In this document: piece after piece, positions 61,743 to 64,000 of the stretch
Layout of the letters: every line of letters starts with the position of its first letter
How positions within the stretch are numbered: position 1 is the first letter of the stretch
Source: Parascedosporium putredinis
Lineage: Eukaryota > Ascomycota > Sordariomycetes > Microascales > Microascaceae
Direction: 5' to 3'
DNA length: 64,000 bases
Assembly (NCBI GenBank): GCA_949357655.1
Contig: CASHTG010000015.1
Span: 868,001 to 932,000, forward strand
Translations under genes and position numbers: made by a program
The notes under the pieces: model-generated
Seen by the model: only the letters and a program-made list of their open reading frames with translations
The model's database searches: none
What the model was told of the DNA's origin: nothing

Positions 61743-62318
61743 TTAAGTTCGAGTCTTGGTCGAGTTGAAAGAGTCATTCGTGTTTCCTTGGCGTTCGGGC
61801 ATCTATTCACCAACGTTAGCATGGAAGTGGAGAGCGTGAGGCGGGGTATTTCTGTGTCACCTACCTCAATCTCCTGGGCCTCTCCAGATCCAAGGATCCT
61901 TTGAATTATGGTATCCTCATCGTGCGTGTCGAATTCGTTCTCAAGATCGGCCCTGGAAGGCGCGTTGTAGGAACCTTGGGCTCCTCCTTGGCTGGATGTT
62001 GGGGAAAAGACGTCATGTTAGCCCAGCTGTCAGACAAAGTTGGTGTTGATTTTTGAGCTTTGCCCGGTCCGGTCACGTAGCCTCAGTAGCCCATGGGCTA
62101 GGGGTATAGCTCAAGGAAGTGAAATGGAACGATTATGCTTTTTTTCTTTACTTACCCGCCGGTGCCAAAAATCTTGAAGCTTGAGATGAAGTGGGCGAGG
62201 GGATAGACTTGTCCGTCTTCCACTTCTGGAATGTCTCGTTGTCGTCAACAAAGACAATGAAGTCCTGGTGGGCACCCTTGAGGTGGACTCGGATCTTGGT
62301 AGCCTCGCCGCGCGCCAT
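61743..62318 (-). CDS. Small SBDS-domain protein of the RTC3/YHR087W type
   Basis: A single-domain relative of the N-terminal part of the SBDS/Sdo1 ribosome-maturation factor. Yeast Rtc3 is linked to RNA metabolism and telomere capping, but its precise role is unsettled. The start 'MARGEATKIRVHLKGAHQDF' is typical of the family, followed by 'FVDDNETFQKWKTDKSIP' and 'AHFISSFKIF'. Three exons: introns 62155-61992 (GTAAGT...CATCCAG, splits a Gly codon) and 61864-61803 (GTAGGT, branch GCTAAC, acceptor AATAG). The last exon gives 'MPERQGNTNDSF', matching the family's end. One base is missing in the G run 62199-62202. Corrected length is 116 residues, about normal for the family. It lies upstream of, and in the same direction as, the OPA3-like gene. 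Confidence 0.88.
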
Positions 62319-64000
62319 TATTGCTGTGTGTAAGAGGGGAAAGGTTTAAACGTGGTAAAAGGGAAAGTCGATGATGGATTCGTTGTGATGTTTTGTATAC
62401 AATCGTCTTGTTGTTCTTCTAATAGTAGAGTGAATTGAAGGGAAGCTCAGCTGTGATCATGAGGGGAGATACGAAGCTACTTATAAATACGGCAGAGTCT
62501 TTTACCTCCAGACTGGAGCAGCTCTCATCATGACCTGATAATAAGAATGAGATGGAAGCAGGCAGGTGCAGAGCGACGGCCTGGCACGCCCTCATCAGCA
62601 AACCCGCCTTTACGTCATAGGTAGCCTATACCCCAAATCACACCACCCTTCACTGCTACCGCCAAGTCCCACCTACCTGATTCTCGGCCCATCCTCGCCC
62701 AACGTCCCGCAACGCTCTCCAGACCCAGCTCCGAGTTGACTTGAAAATTGGCAGGTATCGCCAATCACGCCTGCCCTGAGTGACTCGGGCATGGCATCAT
62801 CTGCCCCGTTCAACTCCTTGGGGGTTCCTGCGTCAGACCGGCGGGGACGACGACGCTCCGCCATTACCTTCGTCATCGATCTAGACCTTGCCAATGCCCA
62901 CCTGTCCATATTGGTGAAGCTGATCTTTCTTTTTAACCTTGACTTGCTAGTTAAGTGTGCCCAAATCAGCAACAAAGCTAGCTAAGCTCCTGCTCGCAGG
63001 GCGATGGATTGTCTCGGACTCGCACACCCTAGGCTCTATCTATTTTCCTCTCTTTTTCCTCTCTTTCTTTTCCTTCTAATTCAGCTTTGCGGAGAGCCCC
63101 AGATATGACAAGTATCTTGGCAAGCAACCCGAGCACATTGGGCTTGTCTCCAAGCCTCGGCCAAGGCTCTGGTTCTTGGTGATGGAAGCACCCGCCTTGC
63201 GGATCATCGCGTGCAGTCCCGCTTCTACCCTACCCACCTTCGTATGACCTCATTTGGCATTGGATCCGCCACTTGACAGGGACATTTAGCAATCAATTTC
63301 TCCCATACCCAGAAGTGAAAACGAGGAGACGGCAAGCCCGCCTCCTTTTTCGATAGCTCCGGTCACTCCCCACCCACAATTTCTTGGCGAAGAAGCTTCT
63401 CGCTCCGTGTAGTTGATGCCTTGTTCGGCGCTGGCGCACCTATGAACCGGGCCCGCGCTGTGCCTGCCGCATGCCACTTCCCCACTTTGACCGACTCCGT
63501 GAGGGCCGGAGTTTTCAACTGTTTTAGCGTTGTGCTTGAGTCGTATCAGTGGAGCAGTGCTCCGAAGAGCCTCAAGCCCTCACACAACCGCACGCACAAT
63601 AACTAGTACCGAGGAAGGAGCTCTGGAAAATGGAGCTCGTGGGTCCATTGGATCAATTGGCCGTATTAATTCGCCGACAGTGCCTGGGGATCCAGCGTCC
63701 CAACGCAATCCCACCTACTGTAAGTGGAAAGAATGCCTGTAGTCATCAATTTCTTATTCGACCCGCCAACAAAGAAAGCTGCGACCGCAAGGTAATCCAC
63801 ATCGCCAACGCACATAATACCCAAAACTCTTGAAAGGAAAAAGAAAGGTTTTTCTCCTGTCGAGCAGGGGCCGTGTGTTAATCATCTCGTTTTTCCATTT
63901 CCCCCTTTTTCCAACGAAAAGATGGAGAATTTGGGATTTTTAAAGTTTGGAGAGAAGAAAAGGGAACCCCGGCTCTGGCGAGCCCAACCCTGCCCATGAT
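62319..64000. other. Right end of the window; no supported gene
   Basis: This contains the RTC3-like promoter region. A plus-strand ATG frame at 62791-62985 (64 residues, Arg-rich then hydrophobic) is not recognised and lacks support. Nothing else is convincing. Confidence 0.4.

Noticed and set aside
62791..62985. 64-codon plus-strand ATG frame upstream of the RTC3-like gene
   Set aside because: Short, no family recognised, no supporting splice or context; noted only in the gap description.

Overview
The window looks like nuclear DNA of a filamentous ascomycete (Pezizomycotina, most likely a Sordariomycete). Genes have short GT-AG introns with CTAAC-like branch points, pyrimidine-rich leaders and GC-rich third codon positions. 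The gene set is typically fungal: class IV chitin synthase, Skt5-type chitin synthase activator, Reg1-like PP1 regulator, CYT-4-type RNase II, polo kinase, OPA3, an RTC3/SBDS-like protein and a secreted GH17 glucanase. I see no rRNA, tRNA, CRISPR array or intact transposon.

Layout, left to right: 1-5.4 kb, no recognised gene (weak coding-like stretches at 3.0-4.1 kb on the minus strand); 5.4-7.3 kb REG1-like (+), converging on cyt-4/RNase II (-, 8.8-12.1 kb); 8.3 kb without a recognised gene; GH17 btgE-like glucanase (+, 20.4-22.3 kb), converging on a WD40 protein (-, 24.9-27.5 kb); 8.1 kb gap; class IV chitin synthase (-, 35.7-39.5 kb); 10.9 kb gap; SKT5/Chs4-like activator (+, 50.4-52.8 kb), converging on polo kinase (-, 54.9-58.3 kb); OPA3-like (-, 60.2-61.1 kb); RTC3/SBDS-like (-, 61.7-62.3 kb).

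Functionally, three of the nine genes concern the cell wall. The class IV chitin synthase and an Skt5-type protein (the activator of the class IV enzyme Chs3 in yeast) face away from each other across one gene-free interval. The others are housekeeping or regulatory: glucose-repression phosphatase targeting, mitochondrial RNA turnover, mitosis, mitochondrial morphology and ribosome/RNA-associated functions.

The most important technical point is that eight of the nine genes are broken by small frame jumps, about 25 in all. Nearly every one is repaired by adding one or two bases, usually to a C/G or A/T run, and the repaired frames reproduce conserved family motifs and consistent intron phases. 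This points to base loss in an unpolished long-read-style assembly rather than gene decay. It also means the large gaps may hide further genes too fragmented to see here.
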